Below, in pieces: positions 48,999-62,000 of a stretch of 64,000 bases of DNA (position 1 is its first letter; every line of letters starts with the position of its first letter). The notes under the pieces are model-generated. The model was not told the DNA's origin. It did not search any database and saw only the letters and a program-made list of their open reading frames with translations. Position numbers and translations under genes: made by a program. This stretch comes from Antedon mediterranea (Eukaryota; Echinodermata; Crinoidea; Comatulida; Antedonidae): assembly GCF_964355755.1 (NCBI RefSeq), contig NC_092673.1, forward strand, positions 27,781,001 through 27,845,000, written 5' to 3'.

Positions 48999-49051
48999 AT
49001 ATTAACTTTTTTTAAATATCAACTCTATCGATGATAATCAGGATGATATTT

Positions 49052-50809
49052 TCAATAATTGAATATTTTAACGTTATTCGCTCTGTGATTGGCTACTGCT
49101 AGTTGTCGAGGTCTGCTTGAAATAACCGTGATTCCACACGGAGCATCTAACCCATCCTCCTCACTGCCAATTCGTTTGATCAAATCTCCATTTTTATCAA
49201 ATACTTGTAGTTTTTGATAACTAGATACTATTAACAGCTCGTCCGGATCCATAGTCACACCGCAAGGGTTTATAACTTCGCCGTCCTCGTATCCGAAGCC
49301 TACAAGTCGTCTCATAAACCTATCATTTGCATCGAACATTTGTATTCTGTTGTTATCGAAATCTGCGACAATCACGTGACCTTTCTTAGTTAACGTCACA
49401 TCAGTCGGTGTTCTGAAGTTACCGTCGCTCCTACCTTCAGAACCTATCTTCCCAAGTACTTTACCAGTATCAACATTGAATTTATGTACGCAATTATCTT
49501 CGCAATCCGCAACGTATAGTGTTCTACTTTCCGTATTTACCGCTAACCCTGACGGATATTTGATGACGTCATTGCCGTACGTTCGGATCTCGTTAAAATT
49601 TGCATCGCACATTGCAACGATCTTTTGTAAGTGGTCACTGAAAAGAACATGACCATCTCCCATTTGATGCATTCTGTTGACTTTCACGTCTCTTAGTATT
49701 TCGATCGTTTTAACAAATGAACCAGTTTTTGTAATCTTTACAACGTCTCTGCTTTTGCTTGATATAAGTAATGTTCCATCTTTATTTACCAGTACGTCTG
49801 CTACTCTGTTATATTTATTGTGTTCTTTCCAGTCCGATAACTTACTGATTGTGTGCACCATTCCTGTTTTTTCGATTTTAATGTTCACTGGCGAACCTTT
49901 GATGTGCTCATCACAAGCAGTTATGTTCTTCCAATTACCATCCGTATAACATTTTCCTTTGATGCTGTACTCTCCACTTCCATGGTGTTCGATGTCAACT
50001 GTCGATTCTTCTTCACCAGAGGAATGTGTCAAAGTGGCTGTTAAGAGTCCAGTATTCAGGTCAGTTTGGCTTGATATTTTCACGACCACAAGTTGACCTT
50101 TCGTAAAAATCATTGGTTCCTCTTTGTCGGAAACTTTGTAAAGATCATTCAAGGTTTTTATTTCTCCTACACCTTCTTTACTCATCAGGTCATTTAATTT
50201 AGTAGATATAATAAAACTCGGTATAACATTAACCTTGTGAAATGTGTCGTCATCAATCGGCTTTATCACCTTTTCTTGAAGTCCGATGACGTCAGTTTTA
50301 ACTGACATCAGCGATTCTTTCTCTTTTGGCCTGTTCTTTATTTTATTAACAGAAGAAAGCAATGTTTTTAATTCACTTTGCTTTTCATCAAGTTCCGTCA
50401 CCTGACAACCAATCGATTCATTGTTCTTCTTTTCTAAATCATCAAGCTCAGATATTAATTTATTACGTTTTTCCCGAACCCAATCAATAATAGCTTTTTC
50501 CTGGATATCAATAGCCGTTTTACATAATTTCAAATGAGATTCAAAATTTGATTTGTTTTCAAAAATTGTATCAAATTTTTCTTCCAAATTTTGTTTAATA
50601 CTTGCTAGTACCTTCAACACCTCATCGGCATTTTGATTAATTTGCTGCACTGCTTTCTTCATTGGAATGACGTCATGGTTATTTTGATAACAAACTAGAA
50701 TAGTTTTACATTCTTTACATGCTGATGTTTTGCAAGTTGTGCAGAATATTTCGAATAAGTTTTCCGAGTGCAAAGCACATGTCGTCGGTGTTTGTGGAAC
50801 GCCAGACAT
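49052..50809 (-). CDS. B-box, coiled-coil, filamin, NHL-repeat protein (TRIM2/3/71-like, no RING)
   Basis: 585 residues in one exon. A B-box zinc finger starts at residue 11 (CALH, CTTC, CKEC, NNHDV). Residues ~55-180 are charged and helical, as a coiled coil. A filamin-type Ig domain covers ~230-312, ending in the typical GSPVNIKIEK. Five to six NHL blades form a C-terminal propeller (YPSGLAVN, LYVADCEDNCVHKF, HVIVADFDNNRIQMF, LAVANHRANNVKIF). TRIM-NHL proteins act in ubiquitylation or RNA regulation; without a RING this one is unlikely to be an E3 ligase by itself. On the minus strand the ATG directly follows an acceptor (CTTTATTTTTCAG), so a 5' UTR intron, or less likely an upstream coding exon, is expected. 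Convergent with Crumbs, divergent from FIRRM. Function unknown. Confidence 0.9.
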   Translation of the reverse strand: MSGVPQTPTTCALHSENLFEIFCTTCKTSACKECKTILVCYQNNHDVIPMKKAVQQINQNADEVLKVLASIKQNLEEKFDTIFENKSNFESHLKLCKTAIDIQEKAIIDWVREKRNKLISELDDLEKKNNESIGCQVTELDEKQSELKTLLSSVNKIKNRPKEKESLMSVKTDVIGLQEKVIKPIDDDTFHKVNVIPSFIISTKLNDLMSKEGVGEIKTLNDLYKVSDKEEPMIFTKGQLVVVKISSQTDLNTGLLTATLTHSSGEEESTVDIEHHGSGEYSIKGKCYTDGNWKNITACDEHIKGSPVNIKIEKTGMVHTISKLSDWKEHNKYNRVADVLVNKDGTLLISSKSRDVVKITKTGSFVKTIEILRDVKVNRMHQMGDGHVLFSDHLQKIVAMCDANFNEIRTYGNDVIKYPSGLAVNTESRTLYVADCEDNCVHKFNVDTGKVLGKIGSEGRSDGNFRTPTDVTLTKKGHVIVADFDNNRIQMFDANDRFMRRLVGFGYEDGEVINPCGVTMDPDELLIVSSYQKLQVFDKNGDLIKRIGSEEDGLDAPCGITVISSRPRQLAVANHRANNVKIFNY

Positions 50810-50812
50810 CTG

Positions 50813-53044
50813 AAAAATAAAGTAAATATATTACTAATTAGACCTACTCAAAAAGGCGTAATCGGTAATTGTTCCAAATTGTTTTCAATTGATTGGAGTG
50901 GAACTGCTGGAATAGGATCAATTTGTATAGAATTAATGTACACACACTTTAGTTATTTTGTTTTGGATGGGATTATAAACTATAGTAGTCCATCATTATT
51001 CAAAAGAACTAAATATTTGTTAGGCCTATACTGTTCAGTACAAGGTCACACGTCACCAATTCAGCAGGAAGGGAGAAGATCAAAGGAAGTAATTTTAAAA
51101 TTAGTTCCTTCGTTTATCAACAAACAAAACACTAATAATTATTCATTTCAACTATTACTATTACACTTTCCACTGTTTAAACAGTTGTTTTAAATACAAT
51201 AGTAAGAAAATGAAGAAAAAAAGTTATTAATAATTATTTTGAAGTTGTAATGCCAGTTGTACTGCTTTACAATATTACATTGATATTAAGTGCAATGGAT
51301 TGTAAATGAACTTGTTTACTTATGAAGAAATGAAAAGGAGTCAAACCAAACCTATATAAGAGTCTAAGACAAAACAAACTATTACTGCTCTACTTTATAA
51401 TCCGGCAATAAAATCAGACTAACAATTATGTCTGAGCGGAACAACGGATTCTATTCTTACTGTCATATCAATTCTTTTTGTTTCTGTAATGCTCGAAAAT
51501 TAGTATATTCTCCATTCTCAAATAAATAGAATAGCATGGCATATTATTATTGTTATTGTTATTCAATAACTGACTTCAAGTTGCGTCACTACCGAACTGT
51601 TTGGATAGGGAAGAGTAACATTTCTAGGATAATAGACCTGGAATAATTTCTGTACAAGGTACCATAAGCATTATTTTCATTAAAATAATTTGGAATTTCC
51701 ATAGGAGAGCAGAGAAATTGTTTGCCAAAATAATGTTGTGTCATCATTGCAGTAAGTGTTCTGAGAGAGAATCATGATTTGTGTGACATACCGGGCAGGA
51801 AATGTCAAAACTCAACAGCTTTTTTTGTTTCGGTTCTGATCTTTCTTCAGAAACCCTGTTCGGTTTAATGAACACTAAAACATTCGATTTTGGGATATTC
51901 AAAATTAATTTCTACTTACGGTTGTTTCTTTGGTTGTAGCTAGCTGTTTTTAATTCTATACAGAAGGCCTAATAATAGCTATTTCTGTGATCATGTAGAA
52001 AGACGGGAACTTGTTTCTAAGCTGCTGATTGGATAAAAAATGACAGTGAAAAGGAAGTGCTTAGTCAATACCAGGGAGTTGTAAAATAATTTATTTTACA
52101 ACTCCCTGGTCAATACTATTCTGAACAAGGGATAGTCGGTCTTTAGACAGGAGACGATAAGGGAGAGATCAAAACCAAAACAGACCAACATGGTAAATTT
52201 AAATTCGACTAAATTAATGGTAGTTTATTTTGTAGGCCTATTTCCTTAGCTTTTCAAAAATTCTTATAGTATAGAACTAAGCTATATATGCACTTTTGGT
52301 AACTATTTTAGGAAACCGAATAAATAATTTTCTTTTAATGTAAAAACAAATAATTGAGGATTTAATATTCCTATTTTTATCAATAAAAGTCTACTTCTCT
52401 TCAAATGATAGTGATCTCTTGATAGTTTAACGTTGGTGGCGGTAATCCGTTACGATTTTCCCATTTTTTAATTCATGCGCGGGTACGGTATTGTTATTTT
52501 GATCTAGCCTAGCCTTACTAGAGGCCTAGGCCTACAAATGCATCATATATACTTAGTTAGCCCATCATATTGATTATGATGATAGTATAATTTTTATCAG
52601 AACTAGCAGTAAGTAGGGCCTCTATCTTTCGTGAATATATGATGTATTTTACCTTTTGTCGGCTATCGTATTCTCTAGCTAGCTTGACTAGACTTGTGTG
52701 TATCTTGTGTGTGTATAGTGTAGCCTGTTAGTGTTAGGCCTGGCCCTACTACTAGCCTACTAGTAGCTGGGCTAAGCCGAGCTAGGCCTAGTAGTAGTAG
52801 CTAGGCTAGTTTAGGAAGCAGTCTTATTAGATGAGCCAAAGTCTAAGTCATAGCCAGGAATAAACACAACCAATATCACCCTAAAAACTGTACTAGGCCT
52901 ACTACTACTAGTAGTTAGGCCTAACACTCACTCGGTAACACAAAGTACTAAGTAAGTAGTCTCTTAATTAATAATATAAATTGGAACAACACAGAACTGT
53001 AAACAGAATTTGGTTAATTGTGATTTTATTACTTTTGATTACAG
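50813..53044. other. Divergent intergenic region, NHL gene and FIRRM
   Basis: No coding gene supported. It should hold the 5' UTR exons and promoters of both flanking genes, but none can be placed with confidence. Contains a perfect 39-bp hairpin (52071-52109) and a patch rich in AGGCCTA/CTAGTAG palindromes (about 52505-52925). Confidence 0.55.
52071..52109. repeat. Perfect 19-bp hairpin flanked by 6-bp direct repeats
   Basis: Arm CCAGGGAGTTGTAAAATAA, 1-nt loop T, then the exact inverse. TCAATA stands immediately on both sides (52065-52070 and 52110-52115), as in a target-site duplication. Confidence 0.9.
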
Positions 53045-53064
53045 ATTTAAAAAAAAAAACAAGA

Positions 53065-56000
53065 ATGTCTCAGTCTACTCCATTATTAGAAGATGTTGGT
53101 AAAATACAAAATAAAAACAAGAAAGAAGAAATCAATGCCTTACAAAATCTAATAATATCCTTTTGAAAAATTGTAAAGTAAAATGCACAGCACTGATAAT
53201 TATTAATTACATCATAGTCCAGGAATGCCTTAATCAACTCTCCAATACACTCTCAAAACCAGAACTCTCCCTAAACCAGATTTTTTGGTTTTACCATAAA
53301 ACACATCCAGACTTCTTTCAGAAAACCAGACATATTAGGCATACCCAAAGGTGTCTGGTATTGAGGGAGAGAGAGAGAGATTAATAATAAATAAAAAACA
53401 ACTAATTAATTTACCCTAAAAACTAATAAATTCAGCCAAAACAGATTTAGGGTAAATTCCACTTTCAATTCTGTATTTATTAATTATTATAGTAATTTGA
53501 TTTTAATTGAAATATATTTTTCTTAACCTTCTTATGTACATTCATTTTACTGATAGTCAGAATGTTGAAGAACAAATTGAAATATTAAGAACATTGTCAT
53601 CTTCATTTTTCCCCATCATCAGTGCGTCACAGCTGCAGAACAAATTATTTTCACAAGTGTTGCCAACGGTATTAAATTACTTATTTGTTTTATAGTTTAT
53701 AGAATTAAATAGCCAAAACCTAATTAAATAACCATAAGAGAATAAAAGTTTAAAATGCATCAAACTTAAAGAAAGTTCTCCAATTATTGCTAATTATTCA
53801 ACCAGATTATGTTTATGTCAATTTATTTCTTTTCTTTCCATCTTACTACAGTAGCTCTCATTTTTAGATTGATTATTTATTTATATATATATGTATATTA
53901 TTTACTTTACAGGTAACTCAAATGTTTGATGAGTGTATTAACAAGTTACAATGTAGCCTAACTGAATCGGCCGATGTCATCAATGAAGCAGGCGTGGTAC
54001 CCCAACTCAAGGTACCATTTCATTTTCAACTGTAATACTTTCTTTAACAAATCCAAACTAAGATATTAGTAAAAAGGTTCATCTGGATCACTGTATAGTA
54101 TTTTAAGTAAATTTTCTTTTGGATGATCCAAAGTCGAATAAAATTTGTAAACTTACGTTTTTTTACTCTAGCTTTCGCTGGTCAACGACGCAGCTTAATC
54201 ATGAGTGAGTCTCTGTGACTTGGACTTGTTACCATTAGATCTCGTATATGGTATAGCGCCATCTATAGATCGTTCAGGTTTTCCCAAATGGGAACAGAGA
54301 AAATTTACTTAAAATACAAACTAAGATACATACTAAATCCCCCTAGAACAGTCTAAACCATGTATACAAGATGCATCCCTGGACATTCAGGGCCGGCTCC
54401 TGATTGTGTTTAAATTGGGAGTTATAACATATAAGATTAATTATTATTCTGTCAAAAAACGTATTGGAAAGAGAATATTTATTTATTATTATTTATTAAT
54501 TCATTATTAATATTATGGAATTATTATTGCAGGAAACATTACAAAACTAAAGCTCTGTCTACACTATCAAACTAGTTTGACAAAAAAGTGTGATGTGTCC
54601 AAATATGGTAATGATATTACATCATCATGTCCATATAATGAACATCACATTTTGTTGTCACATAAAGTTTCAGACAGAGCTTAAAATATTCCATAAACAA
54701 AATTCTACTTAAATATGGCATATTACATTTTCCAATTTTCAAGCTTTGTCAAAAACTTGAATTCATTGATCTAAAGCTCTGTTTACACTATAAAACTGTA
54801 TGTGACAAAAAAATGTGATGTGCCTATACTGTACATGGACACGATATTGTCATATCACTACAATATTTGGGCATATCACTACCATGTTTGTGCAGATTGC
54901 ACTTTTTTTTGTCAAACTAGTGATAGTGTTGACAATACATAAAAGCCTAATTTTCAAGCCTTGTTGTTTTCTCTTGATAGGTATTGATGGAAATTGTAGA
55001 CACCTTACTTTTATATGTGAATCATGTCTGTAAGCTACCAGATGTCAAGTTTGAATATGTTTCATCTCTTCCTCCATCTGCTGTACATATTATCAAACAG
55101 TCTTTTGAACATTGTAAGGTATGAAACTGAAGTTCCTAAAGTTAAGGCATACATTTGAATTAAAACCCCTTAAGTTCCTAAAATAAGGCATGCATTTGAA
55201 TTATAATCTAACCGCTTAAGTTCTTAAAATTGAGGTATACATTTGAAATATTTTAAACCTACAATTGTCAATGCTTCCAAAAGCAGACTCTTTGAAAACC
55301 AACATTTTCTTTCACAAAATCATTTCTGTCATTTAGATTAAATGCATCTACCAGACTTTCCAGAAATACTGTATTTTGGCCAGCCCAAGGTTGTACAGTT
55401 TTGGAATATTTGACTTCTGGGCTAGAACTCGCGTCAATAATTAGTTATTATTCAAATTTGATGTAGGTTAGTAACTCACTGTATGGAGAACTTTTCCAAT
55501 GTGTGTCCGAACACTTGATGGCGCTGTTTAAGAAAGCTCATCAGCTGCAGAAGTCGCTTATCTCATTGATGGAACTTCTACCACTGACATCAGAGACACC
55601 AGATGATTGTATCAACTGTTTTACAGAAGGTAATGTCAAAGGTCGCAAGATACAGAAGTAAAATTAAAGTGTCATGCCAAATATCATCACTGATTGTTGT
55701 ATTCTGTCATCATCTATTATTACCATCGCCATAGAATTTTCTTTGTTATGTTTTGTCAGGGCCGTAGCCAGCATTAAGCATGGAATTTTCAATTTTCACC
55801 ACCCACCCTAATTCCCCAGCGCAGATCCTCATATTTTATATTAATAAAGCATCTTTGCCTCGCTACAGCCTTGTTTTGAGAAAATCAGAGTGAGCATTTT
55901 TTGTAAGTGCCTATGGTGAAGGTGGATGGGAACCCTAACCTTAAACTTCTTCAGCTCACCTTGAAGTTATTATTAAATTTAATATTTTAAGTTTGTTTCT

Positions 56001-59000
56001 CTTGTTAGTGTGTGGTGTTTTTCATGATGTTTGCTGTATAATAAGTAAGATGGACTTAGCGTTGATGGTTTCTACTTGGAAATTTCTTGTCAAAATTATC
56101 ACAAAACACAAAGAATATATGCAACATAAACTAAATGTAAGTGTTCTACAAAATCTAATCAAATTGTACCTTTTTCAATATTTTTTTTTCTTAAACTTTT
56201 TTTTCTAGTTTAAGATTTATCTTCAATATTTTATTATTCTCAATCTTTCCTTTAAAGGAAGGCTAGACATGGTATATACATTCACAATATCTGTATTAAA
56301 CAAATAACAAGTTGTAAAATATTCTGATAGATAAGTGTGTGCTAACTAGCCATACTTTATCCTCTAGAATTGAGATGGCTTCCTCTAAGTTATTTTGTTC
56401 CAAGTTAAGCTTAGTCAGAGACCACCACAATAAAGTGTGATGTGCCCAAATATGGTAGTGATATGACATCATCATGTCTATATATGGATACATCTTTTTG
56501 TCACAAGTTTGATAGTGTAGATAGAGCTTAAGAGTAATAATTCATTTTATTTCCATCAGGTTTCAGAGTTTGTAAGCTCTCTTTGCAAACACATACAAGA
56601 AAGCTTTGATACTTGTTTAGAGCAAGCTCCAAAGCTGCAACAGTCTGGTACTGCCACTGCCACCGTCTCTGGTACTTCCTCTGATAGTTCCACCGGTACT
56701 GCTAATTCTGCTTCATTTGGTGATGAGAAATCCTTTCAACGGAATCTTAAGATTTGTCACCTGTCCGCTAAGATGCTAGTGCACCTGTTAAAGGAGTATG
56801 GAGAGCTGGCAATGTTGAAACTTAGGTCACTCTACCAGATGTTGCTGTTATTTTACAGGTGAAAGCCAACACTTTGACAAATATACAGCAATTGAAGCAA
56901 CAAAACAAACAGCTAACTTTAGAAAGAAAATTTGATTAGCTAAACCATCACAAAATAGACCTATTTTGGTATGTTTCGGTGACCTGTATAAAGTCACTAC
57001 AAAACCCCAAATATTTTTTAAAAATTTATGTTTGTTTTCTGTTTCCATAGTAAAAGCCCACCTAGCCTAAAAGCACCAGAATTAACTGAACAGTCACATG
57101 AATGTTTAAAGACTTCTTTACTGGTCTGCACAGAGCCTATCTTGCAGTTACTTTGTAATGAAAAGCATTTTTGTGAAATTGTCACAATACATGAAAACGG
57201 TGAGTAGCTATTATGACTCCCAAAATTCACTTTAAATATATATTGTACCCCTAAAAAATAATTTTTTTTAAATGTTCATTTTAATTTCACCTAATAATGT
57301 CACATAATAGTTATTCACTTTGACCAAAAAGTGTATCGAAATTTTTTTTATTTACCTGGAAAAAAAATGTAATTTAAAGCAAAAATACTTAAATTGTTTA
57401 TCAGACAATGAGTTTTTGGTTTATTTCTTTTTTTTATAAGTGCAATTATTTTTTTTTTAAACTGCAAAATGGCCTATTTAAAGTATGATTTTATTAATCT
57501 TCATTTTTTTTTTATGGGACAGTACATCTTTAATATTATTAATATGTTAACACACCAAAGTTTATACTTTAAGTAAAGCATGACACGTTCTTTTCACTTC
57601 ACATAGATTGCAGTGTCGACAGTGAGTTTGCGCAGTGTTTGCTATTGATAGCCATCATGAAGCAGTTACCATCATGTAATAATGAGACACAAGATCTATG
57701 GCTAGCCCCAGAACAAACCTCTCACACTGAGCCTAGAAACAGTATCCTAGAATCTCTGTTTGAGTCAGTCTCTGCATGTAAGTATTTTATATATATTTAT
57801 GTGAAATATATTTATTTATAAGATTTTTGTATGAACAGGCTCATTTTTTAATAAAGTGTGATGTGCCCAAATATGGTAGTGATGTGCCTAAATATGGTAG
57901 TGATATGACACCATCATGTCTATATATGGGCACATCCCATTTTTGGTCACATAAAGTTTGATAGTGTAGACAGAGCTTAATACTTTTTCTTCTATCAGGT
58001 TATCCAGAGCTGAGCCTACCGGTACAGTTAACTGGAGTGAGATGCGTTGGTAAACCTCTGGAACCCATCAGCTTTCATCAGTACCTTATCACTTATACTA
58101 GTGCTTACATCGCATCCATTCAAGCAAAGCATTTTCATATTGTAGAGGGTGTCCTTCTAAAATGGTGCTTGAATACAAAAACTCATGTTGCCATGGTTTC
58201 TATAGATTTGTGGTGTTTTCTTGCAAGGTAAACAAATTGTTTATTATTTCAAAAAAGTAGAACCCTTATTAAAGAGGCATTTTCAGGGGCAGTACTTTTT
58301 AATTATTATTTTTTTTTATGTTCTAGATATGGAACTGCTGAAGTTTGTAATTCGCATGTAAAAGGCTTGGTCCAAATCCTTAGTAAAGTCCCTGCTGGCT
58401 ACCACAATGTACAATGTACACATTTAATGATGTTGGTTGGACGGTTAGTAACCTTTATGAGAGATGATCATCTGGTGAGTGTGTATAGTTTGGTTCAGAT
58501 TGTTATATTTCACTGACCTATGTCTGACCTGTCTACAATATCAAACTTTATGTGACCAAAAAATGTGATGTTCCCATATGGACATGATAATGGCATATCA
58601 CTACCATATTTGGACACATCACACATTTTTTGTCACACTAATTTTGACAGAGCTTTAGCCATATATTTTCTTTTTCAAGGGAAACTTCTCCTAACCCAAT
58701 GTGTTACAAAGGATAGAGTTCTACTGTATTGAGCAAAATTAATTTTCAAAATTTCATAGGTGTATTCCAGATTTCCAAAAATTACAAAAAAAAGATAGAA
58801 GACTTGTTTAAAGATATATTCTCCCTAAACATTTTTTAATATGCCATTTTAATGTCACATTAAATAGTTATTCACTTTGACCAAAAACTGGATCGAAAAA
58901 CAACATTATTTACCTGAAAACAATGTAATTGAAAACAAAAAATACTTCAATTGCCTGTCAGACGATAGTTTTTGGTTAAAATGAAAAGTTTCTTTTGTCT

Positions 59001-62000
59001 TTTTATAAGTGAAATAATTTTTTTTTTCTGCAGAAGTGAATAACTTGATTAAAATTGAAAAATGGCCTATTTAATGTCTGATTTATTAATCTTAATTTTT
59101 CATGTTTTTGTGGGGACAAATACATCTTTTTAAGTAGCCCCTTTCACACAGAGCTGTAAGACGGTAATATTGCGGTAATTCGTGAACGCCGGCTTATCCC
59201 TTCCCCAATTTTAAAATCCTGGATCAATCACTAACAGTTTTTTTTATAATTTTTAAATTTAGGTGATCAATCATTTTCAGGATGTTTATAATAAATCACA
59301 AATGAATGTTACAATTTTACATCAATCCATTGTTTACATTTAATGTACCTTTGTAACCTCACTTGGTTAAAAGTTTATTTCTAAACACATTAATCAGGGT
59401 CTTGCTATCTATCTGAATGACTTACTGTTTATATTATCTGCAAATATATGTTTAAAAGGTTGCAAATGCTCTAGCAAGAATGTGATAATAATTTGTTTTG
59501 TAAATCATATCTATCATCTTTACAGGCCCATAGTATCCTTGTGTTGTTGTTTTCCCAGGACTTAGCTTGAACCTATTAATGTTACATTATCTAGACAACA
59601 TGCTTATGACCTGTCATGGAATTTATCTACAGTAATACAATATTTTGTTTTTAGAATAATTTTTAATTCTGTTTTTATAGATTTTTATAGTAGTTTCTTT
59701 AATAGTAGTAGTTCCTAAATTCTATTTCAAAATCGTATTTCTGAGTGGAAAACTCTGAATTTATTCAGTATAAACACAATTAATTTATTAAATGCTACTA
59801 GCAGGTACACGTCCACTGGACGGACATCACATTATAATGATTGTAAGGTTCAATGCAGTACACACACTTCTATATGAAATAGATATTCATATATTTCATA
59901 CAAATTTGCCGTTCTAATTAGACTAATGGATAGAGGGGAATTAAAAGGTGCCCCAGCACTAGTATCAGATTTGTGGTTTTAGGAGGAGATAGAGGAACAC
60001 ATTTTGGCTTAGTGCTCTTATATAGATTTATGCAAAATATGTTTATGATCATTTACATGGTTTTATTTTACTTTCTTAATAATTTTACTTTCTCTACAAT
60101 CTAAGTTTTGCTAACTTTTCTGAATTCTGATTGCCCGTTTAAATAAAGCTAGTTTTTAGAACTTAATATGTGTGAGAATTTGGCTGTTATCATACACCTG
60201 TTGCAAGGCAACCATTGGTATTTTAAACCCATTTTTTACAGGTGTATAATAGGTTCATATTATTTCCTTTCTAACAACATTCTCTGATCAGTAAATTGCT
60301 CCGGAAACAAAGTGACGCTTCTCGATAACATCCATTCATCAAAATAATATTAAAGAATTTTGTACATTTATTAATTAGTTTATGATTACAAGAAAAATTT
60401 GTAATGCCCCCTCTATGGTGTTTTAATTTTACCTGGCCGACTAACAGATGACTATTACATGTGTTCATGTATGACACTGACAGATCTATTTCTGTGCAAA
60501 CTCAATTTCAGTGATTGGAGATATTATGTGTTATAATATTCAATGTTACAGCATTTCAACAATTCGTTGAACTTGTGGACAGAATTTTGGCAACAAATGA
60601 TAATGCGTTATATTATATATAATCCTATTTGATTGCTTTATCTTGATTTCACAAAGATAAGTCAGTACCACCTTAGTTGAAGTATTTCAAATGATTTCCC
60701 CTTGTTTAGATTGTATCTATCTGTACCATAGGGGCTTAGAAAGTTAATAAGAACACATCTCATGGGGCTGATGTTACAGTCAAACTGCTTTGCCCTGCAA
60801 TCTGTGAATAACTGTTGAAATTAAACATGTTTAGCATATGTCTTCAGATTTTTTGAATGCATGCTTCTTTTGTTTAAATGTATAAAGCTCTGTCTACACT
60901 ATCAAACTTTATGTGACAAACAAATGTGATGTACCCATATATGGACATGATGATGTCATATCACTACCATATTTGAGCATATCACTACCGTATTTTGGCA
61001 CATCCCACATTTTTTGTCAAACTAGTTTGATAGTGTAGACAGTGCTTAAACGTTTATCAAGTACATTTCTTAGACTAGTATTGTAATTTTAAGAAAACAA
61101 AGTATTTATTGCACTTTGTTATGCATTATTTTATTCATAATTTGTAGGTCACTAACACCCAACAGTTTATCAAGAGAAAAACACATAAATTATTAGTGAT
61201 TTCACAAAGTGACACTAAACATGTACTGTAGTGGTTTGATAAAAACATGCGTTTTGTGAAAAACAAGATAAAGTACACATAATTGTAGCTTTACAAAATT
61301 TTATTTAGATTTTCTTTATGTACACCTGTAATTCTAGACAATTCAGGTAAATTATTTGGAATGCAGTAGTTTATTAAAGTCTAGTTAATTAAATCTATGT
61401 TAAGGCTAAACGTTAGTGCATCACTTCTTTAAAAAGATCTGTCTGCAATATCAAACTAGTTTGCCAAAAAAAGTGTTATGTGTTAGTGACATGCTTAAAT
61501 ATGGTAGTAATATGATTAAATATGACAGTGATATGCTTAAATATTGTTTTGATATGACATCATAATGTCCATATATGGGCACATCACATAAAGTTTAATA
61601 GTGTAGACAGAGCATCAAAACACTAAATCAATTTCACATGTGTAATGTTAGTAGTCTCATCGTCACATAATTTTAATGTTAAAACATACTGCAGAATGTT
61701 AATGATTAAACAAACATCTTAAGCCCAGAGGGTTAAATGATATATATAGACCATCTTTAATAAATTAAAATACATTATATTGTACTGTACATATCAAGTT
61801 AAGTTTATATTGTTTTTGTTTAGGCCCAACTAGTGACGGAGTATCCACCATCAGAGCATACATGTTTATGGAGCAGTCTTCCTTTGTCAGTTTTTACAGT
61901 TGAAACTCGGCAATCTATACGTGATAATGTCATTAGCACTTCCAACAAGAGAATCACAGAATGGCTTCTAGATACAAACCTCCAAACACTGACTGATGTT

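Larger units (their letters stand above)
46364..49051. other. Crumbs 3' UTR / convergent intergenic region
   Basis: No further gene supported. Holds a ~22-bp minisatellite (46500-46655), AT-rich sequence with several AATAAA hexamers, a GCATATAACC palindrome remnant near 47770, and a perfect hairpin at 48232-48267. Confidence 0.6.
58475..61823. other. Large FIRRM intron (3.3 kb)
   Basis: No gene supported. Holds family P copies at 58527, 60885 and 61434, a family Q copy at 58808, and a fragment starting CCCCTTTCACACAGAGCTGT near 59137 that resembles one end of a TIR element. Confidence 0.7.

Noticed and set aside
53065-53166. FIRRM exon 1 as a stand-alone 33-codon frame ending in TGA
   Set aside because: The frame crosses an exact U12 AT-AC donor before the stop; splicing there restores homology to FIRRM.
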